A DNA stretch of 64,000 nt, from the NCBI GenBank assembly GCA_963789515.1, contig CAWBKW010000002.1, forward strand, positions 930,001-994,000, given 5' to 3'. The DNA is from JBAXEO01 sp963789515 (GTDB lineage: Bacteria > Actinomycetota > Coriobacteriia > Anaerosomatales > JAAXUF01). Positions 10,403-20,918 of the stretch are shown here, piece after piece. How positions within the stretch are numbered: position 1 is the first letter of the stretch; the number at the start of each line of letters is the position of its first letter. The notes beneath the pieces were generated by a model. The model had not been told where the DNA came from and searched no databases. It was given only the letters and a program-made list of their open reading frames with translations. Position numbers and translations under genes: made by a program.

Positions 10403-11164
10403 TTACGTAAACGTCATGCCGCCGTCGATAGCGAGCATCTGTCCGGTGATGTAGCGCGCCTCGTCGCTGGCCAGGAACGCGACCGCGACGGCGACGTCGT
10501 CCGGCGACCCGAAGCGTGCGCATCGCGATCGTCTGCTTGGCGGCCTCGCGGACGTTCTCGGGAAGCTTGGCGGTCATGGCGGTCTCGATGAAGCCCGGCG
10601 CGACCGCGTTGGCGCGGACGCCGCGGCTGCAAGCTCGCGAGCCGTCGACTTGGTGAGCCCGATGACGCCGGCCTTGGCCGCCGCGTAGTTGGCCTGCCCG
10701 GCGTTGCCGACCAGCCCGATGACGGAAGCGACGTTGACGATCGCGCCGGTGCGCTGCCTTCATCATGACCTTGCCCGCGGCGCGGGTGCAGTAGAAGACG
10801 CCGGTGAGGTTGGTGGAGATGACGGCCTCCCAGTCCGCGTCGCTCATGCGGACGATGAGCCCGTCGCGCGTGATGCCGGCGTTGTTGACGAGCGATGTCG
10901 AGCCCGCCGAACCGCTCGACGACGGCCGCGACGAGCGCCTCGGCCTGACTCCGAGTCGCGTGACGTCGGCCTGCGAAAGCGTCCGCGCGTGCCGCCCGCG
11001 CGCCTCGATCTCGGCGACGACGCTCTGGGCGTCGGCCTCCGTGCCGGGGTAGTAGTTGACGGCGACCTGCCGCTCCGTCGCTGTGCCAGCTGAAGCGCGA
11101 TCCGCGCGCCGATCCCGCTCGACGCGCCGGTGACGAGCGCGACCTTGTTGCTCAATCTGCTCAC
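10403..11164 (-). CDS. fabG: 3-oxoacyl-ACP reductase FabG (frameshifted)
   Basis: NADPH-dependent short-chain dehydrogenase for the first reduction of fatty acid elongation. The GTG start (VSRLSNKVALVTGASSGIG) overlaps the fabD stop (GTGA). Collinear motifs: TGASSGIG cofactor loop, LVNNAGITRDGLIVRMSDADW, catalytic YAAAK in QANYAAAKAG (near 10690), VAPGFIETAMTAKL, and the end YITGQMLAIDGGMTFT. Lesions include an extra G in AAGGCAGCGC (near 10757) and an extra G near 10508. Repaired length is about 250 aa, normal for FabG. Confidence 0.92.
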
Positions 11165-12080
11165 AGTACCTCCTCGACGATTGCTTCCAGGCCGGCGGCC
11201 TCGACGGCGACTGCCGTCGCACCCTCGACGCGCTTCGCCAGACCGGAGAGAACCGCTCCCGGCCCGGCCTCGATGAGCGTGACAGGACCGTCGGCGACGA
11301 GTGCCGCCATCGTCTCGGTCCAGCGCACCGGAGAGGTGATCTGCGCCATCAGCCTCGACCGAAGCGCTCGGCGTCGGTCGCCGGCGAGGGATCGGTGTTC
11401 TGAGACGACGGGGTATCGCGCGTCGCTGAACGCGGCCTGCGAGAGCAGTCGGCCGAACGACTCGGCGGCGCCGGCCATCAGCGGCGAGTGGAACGGCCCC
11501 GACACCGGCAGCGGCACGACGCGGCGAGCGCCCGCCGATGCGAGCGCCGACGCCGCCTCCGACACGCCCTCGTGCGTGCCCGAGATGACGACCTGGCCCG
11601 CCGCGTTGTCGTTGGCGACCCACACGCCCTCGATCTCTGCGATCGTGTCGGCGACGCAGCGCAGCTTCCAGGCCGAGGACCGCCGACATGGTCCCCGGCG
11701 TCTCGACTGCGGCCGTCGCCATGAACCTGCTGCGCTCGACGACGAGCTCCAGCCCCGCCTCGGGCGAGAAGACGCCGGCGACCGCGAGCGCCGCGAGCTC
11801 GCCGAGCGAGTGTCCGGCGACAGCCACGGGCACGATGCCGCTCTCCAGCAGCGTCACGCCCCACGCCCAGTCAGCGAGATACAGCAGCGGCTGGGCGACG
11901 CGCGTGTCGGCGAGTTCGGCAGGCGTCCCGAGCTCGGACGATCGCCGTCAGCTCGAAGCCGGACAGCGCCTCGGCGGCGTCGAGCAGGCGACCGAGCGAG
12001 TCGAGCTCGGGCACGTCGTCGAGCATGCCGGCGCGCTGAGAGCCCTGTCCCGGGAAGACGAGTGCTGCGCGGCCGCTCAC
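11161..12080 (-). CDS. fabD: malonyl-CoA:ACP transacylase FabD (frameshifted)
   Basis: Loads malonyl groups onto ACP. GTG start four bases after the fabK stop. Motifs in order: ALVFPGQGSQRAGML, AVAGHSLGELAALAVAG with the catalytic Ser, VNDNAAGQVVISGT-like segment (VANDNAAGQVVISG), VPLPVSGPFHSPLM with the catalytic His, and VTLIEAGPGAVLSGL. The parts lie in different frames, with indels near 11940, 11860, 11665 and 11350. Span of about 306 codons matches the family. Its neighbours fabK, fabG and acpP confirm the assignment. Confidence 0.92.
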
Positions 12081-12084
12081 GCGC

Positions 12085-13037
12085 CTACCCGGCCTCAGGG
12101 ATCGAGCCGAGCGAGCGCATGACGGCCTCGGCCTCGGCCATCATCTCGATCGACGATCTCGGCCGCCGGCTGGATCTCGCAGACCAGCGCCGATGCCTGG
12201 CCGGCCATGAGCGAGCCCATCTCGGTGTCGCCGTCCCGCATCGCGAGCGCGAGCTTGCCGCTGCCGAGCGCCTCGATCTCCTCGGCCTGGTTGTTGCGGT
12301 CGAGCGCCTCGATCTGCCGCGAGAGCTTGTTCTTGAGGACGCGCACCGGGTGGCCGGTCGAGCGCCCGGTGACGACCGTGTCGCGGTCCTTGGCCCTGAT
12401 GACCTGCGCCTTGACGTCGGGGTGGATGGTGCACTCCATCGGCGCACATGAAGCGCGTGCCGACCTGCACGCCCTCGGCGCCGAGCGCGAACGCGGCAGC
12501 GACGCCGCGGCCGTCGGCGATGCCGCCGGCGGCGACGACAGGGATGCTGACCGCGTCGACGAGCTGGGGAACGAGCACCATCGTCGTGAGGTCGCCGATG
12601 TGTCCGCCGGCCTCCATGCCCTCGCCGATGATCGCGTCGGCGCCGATGGACTCCATGCGCTTGGCCAGCGCGACCGACGGCGCGATCGGGAGGACCTTGA
12701 TGCCCTTGTCCTTGAGGGCGGCCATGTACTTGCCGGGGTTGCCCGCGCCGGTGGTGACACGCTCGACGCCCTCCTCGAGGACCATCTCGACGATGTCGTC
12801 GATGTGGGGCGTGAGCAGCATCAGGTTCACGCCGAAGGGCTTGTCGGTGAGCAGCTTGGCGTTGCGGATCTCGCTGCGCAGGACGTCGGTGGGCATCTGA
12901 CCTGCGCCGATGATCCCGAGGCCGCCGGCGTTGCTGACGGCCGCAGCGAGCTCTGCCGTCGCGGTCCACGCCATGCCGCCCTGGATGATCGGGTGCTCGA
13001 TGCCGAGCAGTCTACTGAGCCGGGTGTGAAACGCCAT
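12085..13037 (-). CDS. fabK: enoyl-ACP reductase II FabK (two frameshifts)
   Basis: FMN- and NAD(P)H-dependent enoyl reductase that ends each elongation cycle in organisms without FabI. The N-terminal two thirds read cleanly: HPIIQGGMAWTATAELAAAV, AGGLGIIGAGQMPTDVLR, TDKPFGVNLMLLTPH, GEGMEAGGHIGDL, VVAAGGIADGRGVAAAFALG, GVQVGTRF. The frame shifts near 12445 (after RFMCA) into MECTIHPDVKAQVIRAKDRD, and again near 12152 to end in MRSLGSIPEAG. ATG start one base after the fabH stop. It is closer to classical FabK than the paralogue at 9042-10003. No FabI is seen in the window. Confidence 0.92.
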
Positions 13038-13038
13038 G

Positions 13039-14053
13039 CTAGTGCTCCCCTCTGTCCGGGACGGCCATGGTCCAGCGGACGGTCGCAGCACCCCACGTGA
13101 GCCCCGCGCCGAATCCGACGAGTGCGATCAGGTCGCCGGGCTGAAGTCGCCCGCTAGTATACAGGTCGTCCAAGGCCAGAGGTATCGAAGCCGCAGACGT
13201 GTTGCCGGTGTTCTCGACGTTGGAGTAGACCCGGTCGTCGGCGATGCCGAGACGCTCCTCGATGGTGTCGAGGATGCGCTTGTTCGCCTGATGCGGAACG
13301 AGCCACGCCAGGTCGGCGACGGTGTTGCCCGTTGCGGCGAGCGCCTTCGGTCGTCGCCTTCGGAATCACCCGCACCGCGAACTTGAAGACCTCGTTGCCG
13401 TTCATCTGCACGTACTGCTCGCGGTTCCGGATGCGTTCCTCGGTGCACGGTGCCGCCGAGCCACCTGCGGGGATCTTGAGCAGGTCGGCGCCGGTGCCGT
13501 CGGCGCCGAGCTCGATCGCCATCACGCCCGGCTCCTCCGACGCGCGGAGCACGACGGCTCCGGCGCCGTCGCCGAAGAGCACGCACGTTGCGCGGTCGGT
13601 GAAGTCGATGAGCCGCGTCAGCGCATCGGCGCCGATGACGAGCACGGTGTTCGTAGCGCCCGGACTCGATGGCCGCCGCTGCCGGCCTGCAGCGCGTAGA
13701 TGAAGCCCGAGCATGCCGCATTGACGTCGTACGGCCGGGCAGGTGAGTCCGAGCTTGGCCTGGGTGATGCACGCCGTCGACGGGAATGATGTGGTCGGGG
13801 CTCGAGGTGCCGACGACCAGCAGGTCGATGTCGGCCGGCGTCAGACCGGCGCACGCCATCGCGCGCTCGCCGGCCCGGACAGCCAGGTCGGAGGTGCGTG
13901 GTGCGCCTCGGCGACGATGCGCGCTCCCGGATGCCGGTGCGCGACACGATCCACTCGTCGGAGGTGTCGACCATCCGCTCGAGGTCGGCGTTGGTCAGCG
14001 TGTTCTCGGGCAGGTACGACCCGGTCCCGATGATGGCATGCGTGGCGTGTCAT
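13039..14053 (-). CDS. fabH: 3-oxoacyl-ACP synthase III FabH (frameshifted)
   Basis: Initiating condensing enzyme (acetyl- or branched acyl-CoA with malonyl-ACP). Recognised from ERMVDTSDEWIVSRTGIRER, the active-site VNAACSGFIYALQAG, VLFGDGAGAVVLRASEE, a GNTSAASIPLAL block near 13190 and the family ending LIALVGFGAGLTWGAATVRW. Lesions near 14035, 13905, 13735, 13665, 13450 and 13350 break the frame repeatedly while the residue order is preserved. No good ribosome-binding site is visible before the ATG at 14053. Span of 338 codons is typical. Sits directly between plsX and fabK. Confidence 0.9.
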
Positions 14054-14175
14054 GTGGAGGCGAGCGTCCCTTGTGTCGACGTGTCCATGCTGCGCAAAGC
14101 CGGAGCCGAAGGTCTCTGCTTTGCGTCGGGGAAGTGTACACGACCCGTGTCGCGCGAGAAGAAGTACCGGTCGGT

Positions 14176-15186
14176 CTAGTTGTCCGCGACCGCGGTGGCG
14201 ATCAGCTCCGGTGAGGCCCCCTCGACCGGCCTGGGCAGCAACGCTGATGGCGCTCGCGATCGCGGCGGCCTTCGACGATCCGTGTCCGATGATGCAGACG
14301 CCGTCGACTCCCAGCAGCGGCGCGCCGCCGTAGGTGTCCGGGTCGAGCCTGCTCCGCAGCCGGTTCAATGCCGGCTTGAGCACCGCCGAAGCCGCAGTGT
14401 TGAACGGCGTCGACGTGATCGCGTCCTTGACCTGCCCGAGCAGGATCTTGCTCGTGCCCTCGAGGAGCTTCAGGGCGACGTTGCCGGTGAAGCCGTCGGT
14501 GACGATGACGTCCGAGACCCCCGCCAGCACGTCGCGGCCCTCGACATTGCCGATGAAGTGCGGGACGTGGTCGGACATCAAGCGCGTGCGCGTCCTGCGC
14601 GAGCACCGAGCCCTTGCGTCGGCTCCTCGCCGATGTTGAGCAGCGCGACCCGCGGTCCGATCACGCCGAGCACGACCGTCGCGTATGCCGCGCCCATCTG
14701 CGGCGAACTGGAGCAGGTTCTCCGGCTTGCAGTCGGCGTTGGCGCCGACGTCAAGAAGCACGCACGGTGGTCCGGCCGTCGGCAGCACCGTCGCGATGGC
14801 CGGACGCTGCACGCCCTTGATGCGCCCCATGACCAGGGTCGCGGCCGCCATGCACGGCACCGGTGCTGCCCGCCGAGAAGAACGCGTCCGCCTTGCCCGT
14901 CCTTGACCAGCCGCGCGCCGACCACGATCGACGAGTCCTTCTTGGTGCGCACCGCCGTGGCGGGGTGCTCGTCCATCTCGATGACCTCGGTGCAGGCGAC
15001 CGCCTCGAACGCGCTCTCCGTGCTGAGCAGCGAACGGCTCGACCACCTCGGCCGGGCCGGTGAGCATGACGCGGAGTCCGGGGTCGTTCGCGAGCGCAGC
15101 GCGCGACTCCGGCCGAGGATCTCGCTCGGAGCGTAGTCGCCGCCGACCGCGTCGACGGCGACCGTCACCGGACGGCTTTCTGACAT
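14176..15186 (-). CDS. plsX: phosphate acyltransferase PlsX (frameshifted)
   Basis: Makes acyl-phosphate from acyl-ACP for phospholipid synthesis, feeding PlsY (a plsY gene lies at the right edge of this window). ATG start with AAGGGTGG upstream; MSESRPVTVAVDAVGGDYAP is the diagnostic N-terminus. Later blocks: IEMDEHPATAVRTKKDSSIVVG, LLDVGANADCKPENLLQFA, GNVEGRDVLAGVSDVIVTDG, FTGNVALKLLEGTSKILLGQ, PLLGVDGVCIIGHGSSKA. Indels near 15110, 15030, 14900, 14700, 14600 and 14230. 337 codons, as expected. Order rpmF-plsX-fabH is widely conserved. Confidence 0.92.
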
Positions 15187-15423
15187 GTCCACCCTTTCCC
15201 CGATGCAACCCGCTCGTTGCAGCGCCGGCTGATGCAGTCCTGCTCGGAGCATGCGTCGCAGGATCAGCGAACCAGCGCACGGTCACCTGAAACGAAGCAG
15301 CCGACCTCGCCCAGAAGAGCGGGCTAGGCCGGCCACTGCGACTCGGTGAGCCTGAGTGTCGGCCATCGCAAGGCAGCGCAACCGCGCAGACGCCGCCGTT
15401 CTGCCTCGAGACCGAGAGACCGA

Positions 15424-15600
15424 CTAGTCGGTCTCGATGACCTCTCTGCCGTTGTAGAACCCACAGGTCGGGCACACGCGGTGCGGGAGCTTGACCTCGT
15501 GGCACTGCGGACACGTGGACTTGGCAGGTGCCTCAAGAACGTGCGAGGAGCGACGGGTGTGCGTCTTCAAGCGGCCGGTCTTTCGCTTCGGTACTGCCAT
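15424..15600 (-). CDS. rpmF: 50S ribosomal protein L32
   Basis: 58 aa large-subunit protein, intact. Starts MAVPKRKTGRLKTHTRRSSH with AAGGAACG upstream. Carries two Cys pairs, CPQC (near residue 30) and CPTC (near residue 43), the zinc-binding form of L32. Lies between the DUF177 gene and plsX, the usual yceD-rpmF-plsX arrangement. The 237 bases from its stop to plsX hold no clear gene; a plsX promoter is expected there, but I cannot pick one with confidence. Confidence 0.96.
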   Translation of the reverse strand: MAVPKRKTGRLKTHTRRSSHVLEAPAKSTCPQCHEVKLPHRVCPTCGFYNGREVIETD

Positions 15601-15750
15601 CGAGCTCGTTCCTTCCGTCGGCGCGTCACTTCTCGAGACGCTCGTGGTATCGAATGCAAGTGGCGACCCCATGGCCGCACGAGCGAAGATGATACCACGC
15701 GTTCGGGCATGGGTAGAACCCGTGCGAAGGAGCGACGCCATCCTGATGTC

Positions 15751-16302
15751 TCAGGCCTCGCCGTCCGCGGCGCCGTTCTCAAGCAGGGTCCCAGCGCCGC
15801 GAACGGGTTGTCCTCGGCAGCGGCATCACCGCAGTCGCATGGCCCGGCGTTCAGGTCGGCACCGCAGTCGCGCAGAGTCCGAGCGCAGTCCTCGTCATGC
15901 AGCGGAGCGAACGGTGCCTCGAGAACGAGCGCGCACCATCACCGACGGGCAGGACGTCGACGTAGCCCTCGGCAGTCGATGAACTCGTACTCCTGGTCCT
16001 CGGGAATGTCCTCGGTCTTGCCGGGTTCCACGTAGTAGCCGTCGACTCCGCCTCGATCCGCAGCGGGAACTCACACAGGCAGCGCGAACACGTCGCCGAG
16101 ACCTCGAGCGACCGACCGTGTCCGCCGCTGACCACGCCCGTGCCCGCTGTTGGTGAGCCACAGGTCGAACCGCACCGGCTCAGAGAGGAACGAAATCTCG
16201 GTTCCCACCGTCGAGGCTGTTCAGAGCGAGCTCGTCGGAGACCTCGATGCTCTCGCCGAGGTCGTCGAGGATCGACTTCACGTCAACCCGGTAGCTGTCC
16301 AT
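15751..16302 (-). CDS. DUF177 (YceD) family protein, frameshifted
   Basis: Conserved partner of rpmF; in other bacteria the DUF177/YceD family is linked to 23S rRNA accumulation. Start MDSYRVDVKSILDDLGESIE, 11 bases after the stop of the coiled-coil gene. Later blocks: EPVRFDLWLTNSGHG, SLEVSATCSRCLCEFPLRIE with the CxxC pair, EYEFI, YVDVLPVGDGA and a C-terminal Cys cluster ADLNAGPCDCGD, which together suggest a bound metal. Frame lesions near 16185, 16140, 16050, 15970, 15920 and 15790. About 183 codons. The M. tuberculosis counterpart is Rv2926c by position and content. Confidence 0.85.
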
Positions 16303-16313
16303 GAGAATCGCCT

Positions 16314-16797
16314 TCAGCGCCTTCGCCGGAGGGCTACTGGCGCTGCCCCGCCGACCTTGCCCTGCAGGCGGTCGCGACCGCGCTGCACGGCGGTCAGCAG
16401 CTTGCCGAGATTGACCTCGAGGTTGGCGAGCATCTCGTCGGCGTAGTCCTCGGCGCCGAGTCGGATCTCGCGCTCCTGCGTGCGGGCCTTGTCGATGATG
16501 TCGGCTGCCTGGGCCTCGGCGAGCCGAACGACCTCGGTCTCGTTGGCGAGGGCCTGCGCCCGGTCGCGAGCGTCCTCGAGGATGCGGTTGGCCTCTTTCT
16601 CGGCCTCTTCCAGCATCTCCTGGCGCTCCTTGACGATCCAGCGCGCCTGCTTGAGCTCGTCCGGATACTGCGCCACGGATCTCGTCGATGATCTCGTAGA
16701 CCTTGTCCGGGTCGACCATCTTGTTGCTCGAGAACGGCACCGTGCGCGCGTTGTCCACGATCTCTTCAACTCGGTCGATCAGGGCCATGATATCCAT
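16314..16797 (-). CDS. coiled-coil protein (Rv2927c-like / ATP synthase subunit B-like), one or two frameshifts
   Basis: Conserved actinobacterial protein of unknown role. ATG with AGGGAGG seven bases upstream. Begins MDIMALIDRVEEIVDNARTV, then a long helical, heptad-rich stretch (VKERQEMLEEAEKEANRILE; AQAADIIDKARTQEREIRLG) resembling DivIVA or F-type ATPase b subunits. No membrane segment. A frame lesion near 16675 (extra G in GTGGCGCAG) splits residue 41 onward. Ends with a short basic tail. Its place between coaD and DUF177 matches Rv2927c in M. tuberculosis. A scaffold role at the membrane or septum is inference only. Confidence 0.75.
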
Positions 16798-16809
16798 GAA
16801 ACAGCCTCC

Positions 16810-17305
16810 CTAACGGGCTTCATTCAGTTTGCGCTCAAGCGCTTCGCATACGACGTCGGGCACCAGCCCGCGCACCGAACCTCCGTGCCGTGCGATCTCC
16901 CTTACTGCTGACGAACTCAGGTACATGTACTCCGGTATGGCCATGATGAACATGGTCTCGACTTCGAGTCGAGGCGCCAGTTCAGTGCGGCCATCTGGAA
17001 CTCACGTTCGAAGTCGGTCACGACGCGCAGCCCCTTGATGATGACCGATGCACCGACTTCTTCCGCGAAGTCCACCAATAGCGTATCAAAAGGACGCACC
17101 GATACGTTGGGAAGATGTGCTGTCGCGCGCTTCGATGAGCTCGACGCGCTCGTCGACGTCGAACAGCGGACCGCTGCCGTTCTTCGTCTCGGAGAGCGCG
17201 ACGCCGACGACGAGTTCGTCGAAGAGCGCCGGCGGCACGCTCGATGATATCGAGGTGTCCGGATGTGACGGGGTCGAAGGTGCCCGGAACGATGCCGCGC
17301 TTCAC
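16810..17305 (-). CDS. coaD: phosphopantetheine adenylyltransferase (frameshifted)
   Basis: Penultimate step of coenzyme A synthesis. GTG start overlaps the rsmD stop (GTGA). N-terminus MKRGIVPGTFDPVTSGHLDI contains the nucleotidyltransferase GxFDPxxxGH signature. Then RPFDTLLVDFAEEVGASVII, GLRVVTDFEREFQMAALNWR, MFIMAIPEYMYLSSSAVREI with the second signature, and LVPDVVCEALERKLNEAR at the end. Indels near 17235-17110 and near 16965 (missing G). 165 codons, the normal size. Products feed acpP phosphopantetheinylation nearby. Confidence 0.93.
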
Positions 17306-17899
17306 GCAGGCCCCCGCTCCCCTCTCGTAGACGGCGATGTCGATCCCGGTGGTTCCGTAGCTGCTTGCGCGTCACTGAGATCGAAGCCCGCGGGCCACTC
17401 GACCGGCCGTGTTGCTGGCGTGCTCCCACACGATGACCGCACCGTCCTCAAGCAGCTCATCGCCGACAAGTGCCGAGGTCAGTCCCTCGATATCGCACCG
17501 CGCAAGTCTATACGGAGGGTCGAGCAGAAGCAACGAGAACGGACCTCCGGGCGACGACTGCCCCGCTCGGCGAGGGCAAGGACGTCGCCGGCCACGACGC
17601 GTGCCGCGACCCGACGCGCCGAGGCTGTCGAGGTTGCCCCTGAGCGCCCGAATGGCGTCACGGTCGTTCTCGACGAACGTGACCGCATGGCGCACCCTCG
17701 CGACAGCGCCTCGATGCCCGAGCGCCCCGCTGCCGGCGAACGCGTCGAGCACGGACCCGCCGCCCAGCTCCGCTGCCCAGCAGCGACGAGAGCGACGAGA
17801 AGAGCGCCTCGCGAACCCGGTCGGTGGTCGGCCGAGTCGCGTCACCCTTGGGGGCCTTGCAGCGTCCGTCCTCGGTAGGCTGCCTGCAACGATTCTCAT
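17302..17899 (-). CDS. rsmD: 16S rRNA (guanine966-N2)-methyltransferase RsmD (frameshifted)
   Basis: SAM-dependent rRNA methyltransferase. Starts MRIVAGSLPRTDAARPP; the ATG overlaps the recG stop (ATGA). SAM-binding loop SVLDAFAGSGALG, then VTFVENDRDAIRALRGNL, and the catalytic DPPY in SLLLLDPPYRLARCDIEG. Ends with a YGTTGIDIAVYERG-type strand. Indels near 17800, 17710, 17610, 17560 and 17390. About 199 codons. The pair rsmD-coaD is conserved across many phyla. Confidence 0.9.
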
Positions 17900-20023
17900 C
17901 CGCTGCTCACCCACTCCCATGCCGCGCTGAACACGCGCTTGCACCTCCGCGAAGCAGCGGCCCGTGCTCGGGAGCGCCAGGTGCGGATCGGCGTCCACGA
18001 GCGCGCGCGCGTCGGCCCGGGCGACCTCGATGAGCTCGCCGTCGGTGAGGACCGACGCCAGCCGCAGCGCCGGCAGGCCGTGCTGCCGGTCGCCGAGGAT
18101 CTGGCCTTCGCCGCGCAGGCGCAGGTCGTACTCGGCGAGTTCGAAGCCGTCGCTCGGTCGCCACGAGGGCGTCCATGCGGTCCTGGCCCTCCGGTCCGTC
18201 TTGGGGTCGGCGAAGAGGAAGCACCTCGCCCGGACGTTCGCCGCGTCCGACGCGGCCGCGCAGCTGGTGGAGCTGCGCGAGGCCGAAGCGGTCGGCGTTC
18301 TCGACGATCATGACCGTGGCGTTGGGGACGTCGACGCCCACTTCGATGACGGTGGTGGCGACGAGCACGTCGATGTCTCCGCTCGCGGAACTCCTGCATC
18401 ACGCGCTGCTTCTCGGCGGCCCTCATGCGGCCGGTGAGCAGACCCGACCCTCAGGTCCGAGAAGACCTTGGTCGCGCAGCCGCTCGGCCTCGCGGGTCGC
18501 CGCCCGGGCCTCGGCGGCCTCGGACTCGTCGACCAGCGCGCAGACGATGTAGGCCTGCTGGCCGTCGCTCGACCGCCGCTCGCAACGCGCTCGTAGGCGC
18601 GATCGCGCTGCGGTAGGCTTGACGAGCGCCGTCTTGACTCCCGGCCGCGCGTTCGGGGCGCTCGCGCAGGTACGAGGTCTCCAGATCGCCGTAGAGCGTC
18701 AGGGCAAGCGAGCGCGGGATCGGCGTCGCGGTCATGACGAGCAGGTCGGCGCTCGCGCCCTTGCCGCGCAGTCCGAGCCGCTGGTTGACGCCGAAGCGGT
18801 GCTGCTCGTCGACGATCGCCAGCGTCAGCCGCTTGAACGCGACGGACTCCTCGAGCAGCGCGTGCGTGCCGAAGAGCGACCTGAAGCGACCCGTCGGCGA
18901 GCCAGTTCGAGCAGCTCCCGCCGCTGCGCCGGCAGGCGTGGACCCGGTCAGCAGCGCCCACGTGATGCCGGCGGCGTCGAGCAGCGGCCCGACCGCGCCG
19001 GCGTACTGGGTGGCGAGCACCTCGGTCGGCGCCATCATCGCCGCCTGCGCACCCGCATCGGCGGCGCACGCGAGTGCGTGTGCCGCGACGAGCGTCTTGC
19101 CGGTGCCGACGTCGCCGAGCAGCAAGCGGTTCATCGGCTGAGGCTCGTGCATGTCGGCGAGTATCTCGGCCGATCGCCCTCACCTGGTCATCCGTGAGCT
19201 CGAACGGTATGCGCCTCGCGCAGGAGTCTCGAGCGCCGGGCCGTCGAGCGGATGGGCGACTCCGGCCTGCTCGCGGGTCACGCTGTGGCGACGCATCGCC
19301 ATGTAGAGCTGCAGCTGGAGCAGCTCGTCGTAGGCGAGCCGGTGATGGGCCGCGTCGGCCTCGGCAACGGCGTGCGGGAAGTGGACGTCGCGCAGCGCGG
19401 CGTGCAGCGGAACCAGCCCGCGGCGCGCGCGCAGCGCCGCCGGGAGGTGGTCGGGCACGTCGGCGTAGTCGTCGACGGCGGCCGCGACGAGGCGGCGCAG
19501 CCAGTTGGTGGAAAGCCCCTCGGTCGCGCGGTGCACGGGCAGACACGGGCGACCGCGTCTTCTGCCTCCTCCGGCGGCAGCTTCTCGACGAACGGCGTCT
19601 TGATCTGCTTGAAGCCGTAGTCGAGCACGACTTGCCCGCGAACGCGACCCGGTCCCCGCCGACGAACCGCTGTGGATGTAGGGCTGGTTGAACCACACGC
19701 CGAGCAGCACGCCGGTGCCGTCGACGATCGCGACCTCGGTGATGGTCAGACGCGGGCGCGGCTTCTTGACCTTGACCTCGTGCACGCGTCCGACGACGGT
19801 GGCCTCGAATCCCGCCTTGACGTCGGCAGCGATGCGACATGGGTCAGGTCGAGGTAGCGGAACGGGTAGTGGCGAACGAGGTCGCCGATGGTCTCGATTC
19901 CGAGCTTGCCCAGCGCCGCGGCGCGGGCGGCGTCGACGAAGCGCGCGTCAGACGACCGGGCGATCGTGTGCTGCCAGCCGGGCGCACCGACTGCGTGATC
20001 ACGGGAGCAGGTACTCCGCCCAC
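17896..20023 (-). CDS. recG: ATP-dependent DNA helicase RecG (many frameshifts)
   Basis: Branch-migrating helicase that rescues stalled forks. Collinear pieces: LGKLGIETIGDLVRHYPFRY (N-terminal wedge), an OB-fold segment KPRPRLTITEVAIVDGTGVL, ELTDDQVRAI-type Q motif (FELTDDQVRAI), Walker A LLGDVGTGKTLVAAHAL, DEQH box in LAIVDEQHRFGVNQRLGLRG, LVMTATPIPRSLALTLYGDL, VATTVIEVGVDVPNATVMI and LHQLRGRVGRGE. More than ten indels. The stop overlaps rsmD (ATGA). The start is uncertain; a GTG seven bases after the degV stop is used. Span of 709 codons fits. Confidence 0.9.
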
Positions 20024-20028
20024 GGGTC

Positions 20029-20888
20029 CTAGCCGATCGGGTAGTAGGCGACGCCGACAGCGCCCGGGCCCGGTGTACACGCCGATGACCGCGCCGATCA
20101 CGCCGTGCGACTCCATCTCGACGTCGGCGCCGGCTGCGACGATCGCGTCCTCGAGCTCCTCGGCGTCCTCGGTCTGGCAGCGTGCAGCAGCGCGACGCGC
20201 ATGCGGCCGTTCTCGCGCTGAGTCCTCAGCGACATGCTCGCGAGCGCCGCGATCGCCTGCGGCCGTCCGCGCACCTTCTTGAACGGCTCGATGATGCCGT
20301 CGTCGTTGACCTCGAGAACCGGCTTGATGTTGAGCAGCGACGCAGCAAGTCCGGTGGCCTTGCCGGCGCGACCGCCCTTGACGAGGTTGTCGAGCGTGTC
20401 GAGCAGGAAGTACAGCCGGGTCGTCCGCGGCCACCTCGAGTGCGCGCGCCTCGACCGCCGCTGCGTCCACTCCGGCATCGCGCGCCTCGACGGCCGCCTT
20501 GACGATGAGGCCCGTGCCCTGCGACGCGCTCTTGCCGTCGACGATCCGGACCGGAACCGGCGAGACTTCCGGCGGCGAGCATGGCCGACTCGAAGGTGCC
20601 GGACAGCGCTGCCGAGAGGGTGATCGACCACGATCTCGTCGCAGCCTTGCCGCGGCGAGGCTCTGGTATGCCGCCGTGAAGTCCGCCGGCGAAGGCTGCG
20701 AAGTCGTGGGCAGGTCGTGCGAACGCCGCGAGCATGGGGTAGAACTCGGCGGGCGTAAGATCGATCCAGTCCGAGAAGTGCTCGTCGCCGAAGTGAACCG
20801 TGAGCGGCACCATGCGCACGTCGAGCGCCGCGAGCTCCTCTGGCCCCAGGTCACACGTGCTGTCAGTGACGATCCCGACCTTGGGCAT
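20029..20888 (-). CDS. DegV family fatty-acid-binding protein (frameshifted)
   Basis: Lipid carrier that presents fatty acids to the FakA kinase. ATG start MPKVGIVTDSTCDLGPEELA, the hallmark DegV N-terminus, then VPLTVHFGDEHFSDWIDLTP and, in other frames, VYFLLDTLDNLVKGGRAGKA-like text (LYFLLDTLDNLVKGGRAGKA), LLNIKPVLEVNDDGIIEPFK and HGVIGAVIGVYTGPG ending VAYYPIG. Indels near 20690, 20625, 20570, 20415, 20175 and 20065. Lies 30 bases after fakA, its functional partner: an exogenous fatty acid uptake unit near the de novo synthesis cluster. Confidence 0.9.
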
Positions 20889-20918
20889 GGGGCTCCTTGG
20901 TTGTGGGTGAGTCGCGGA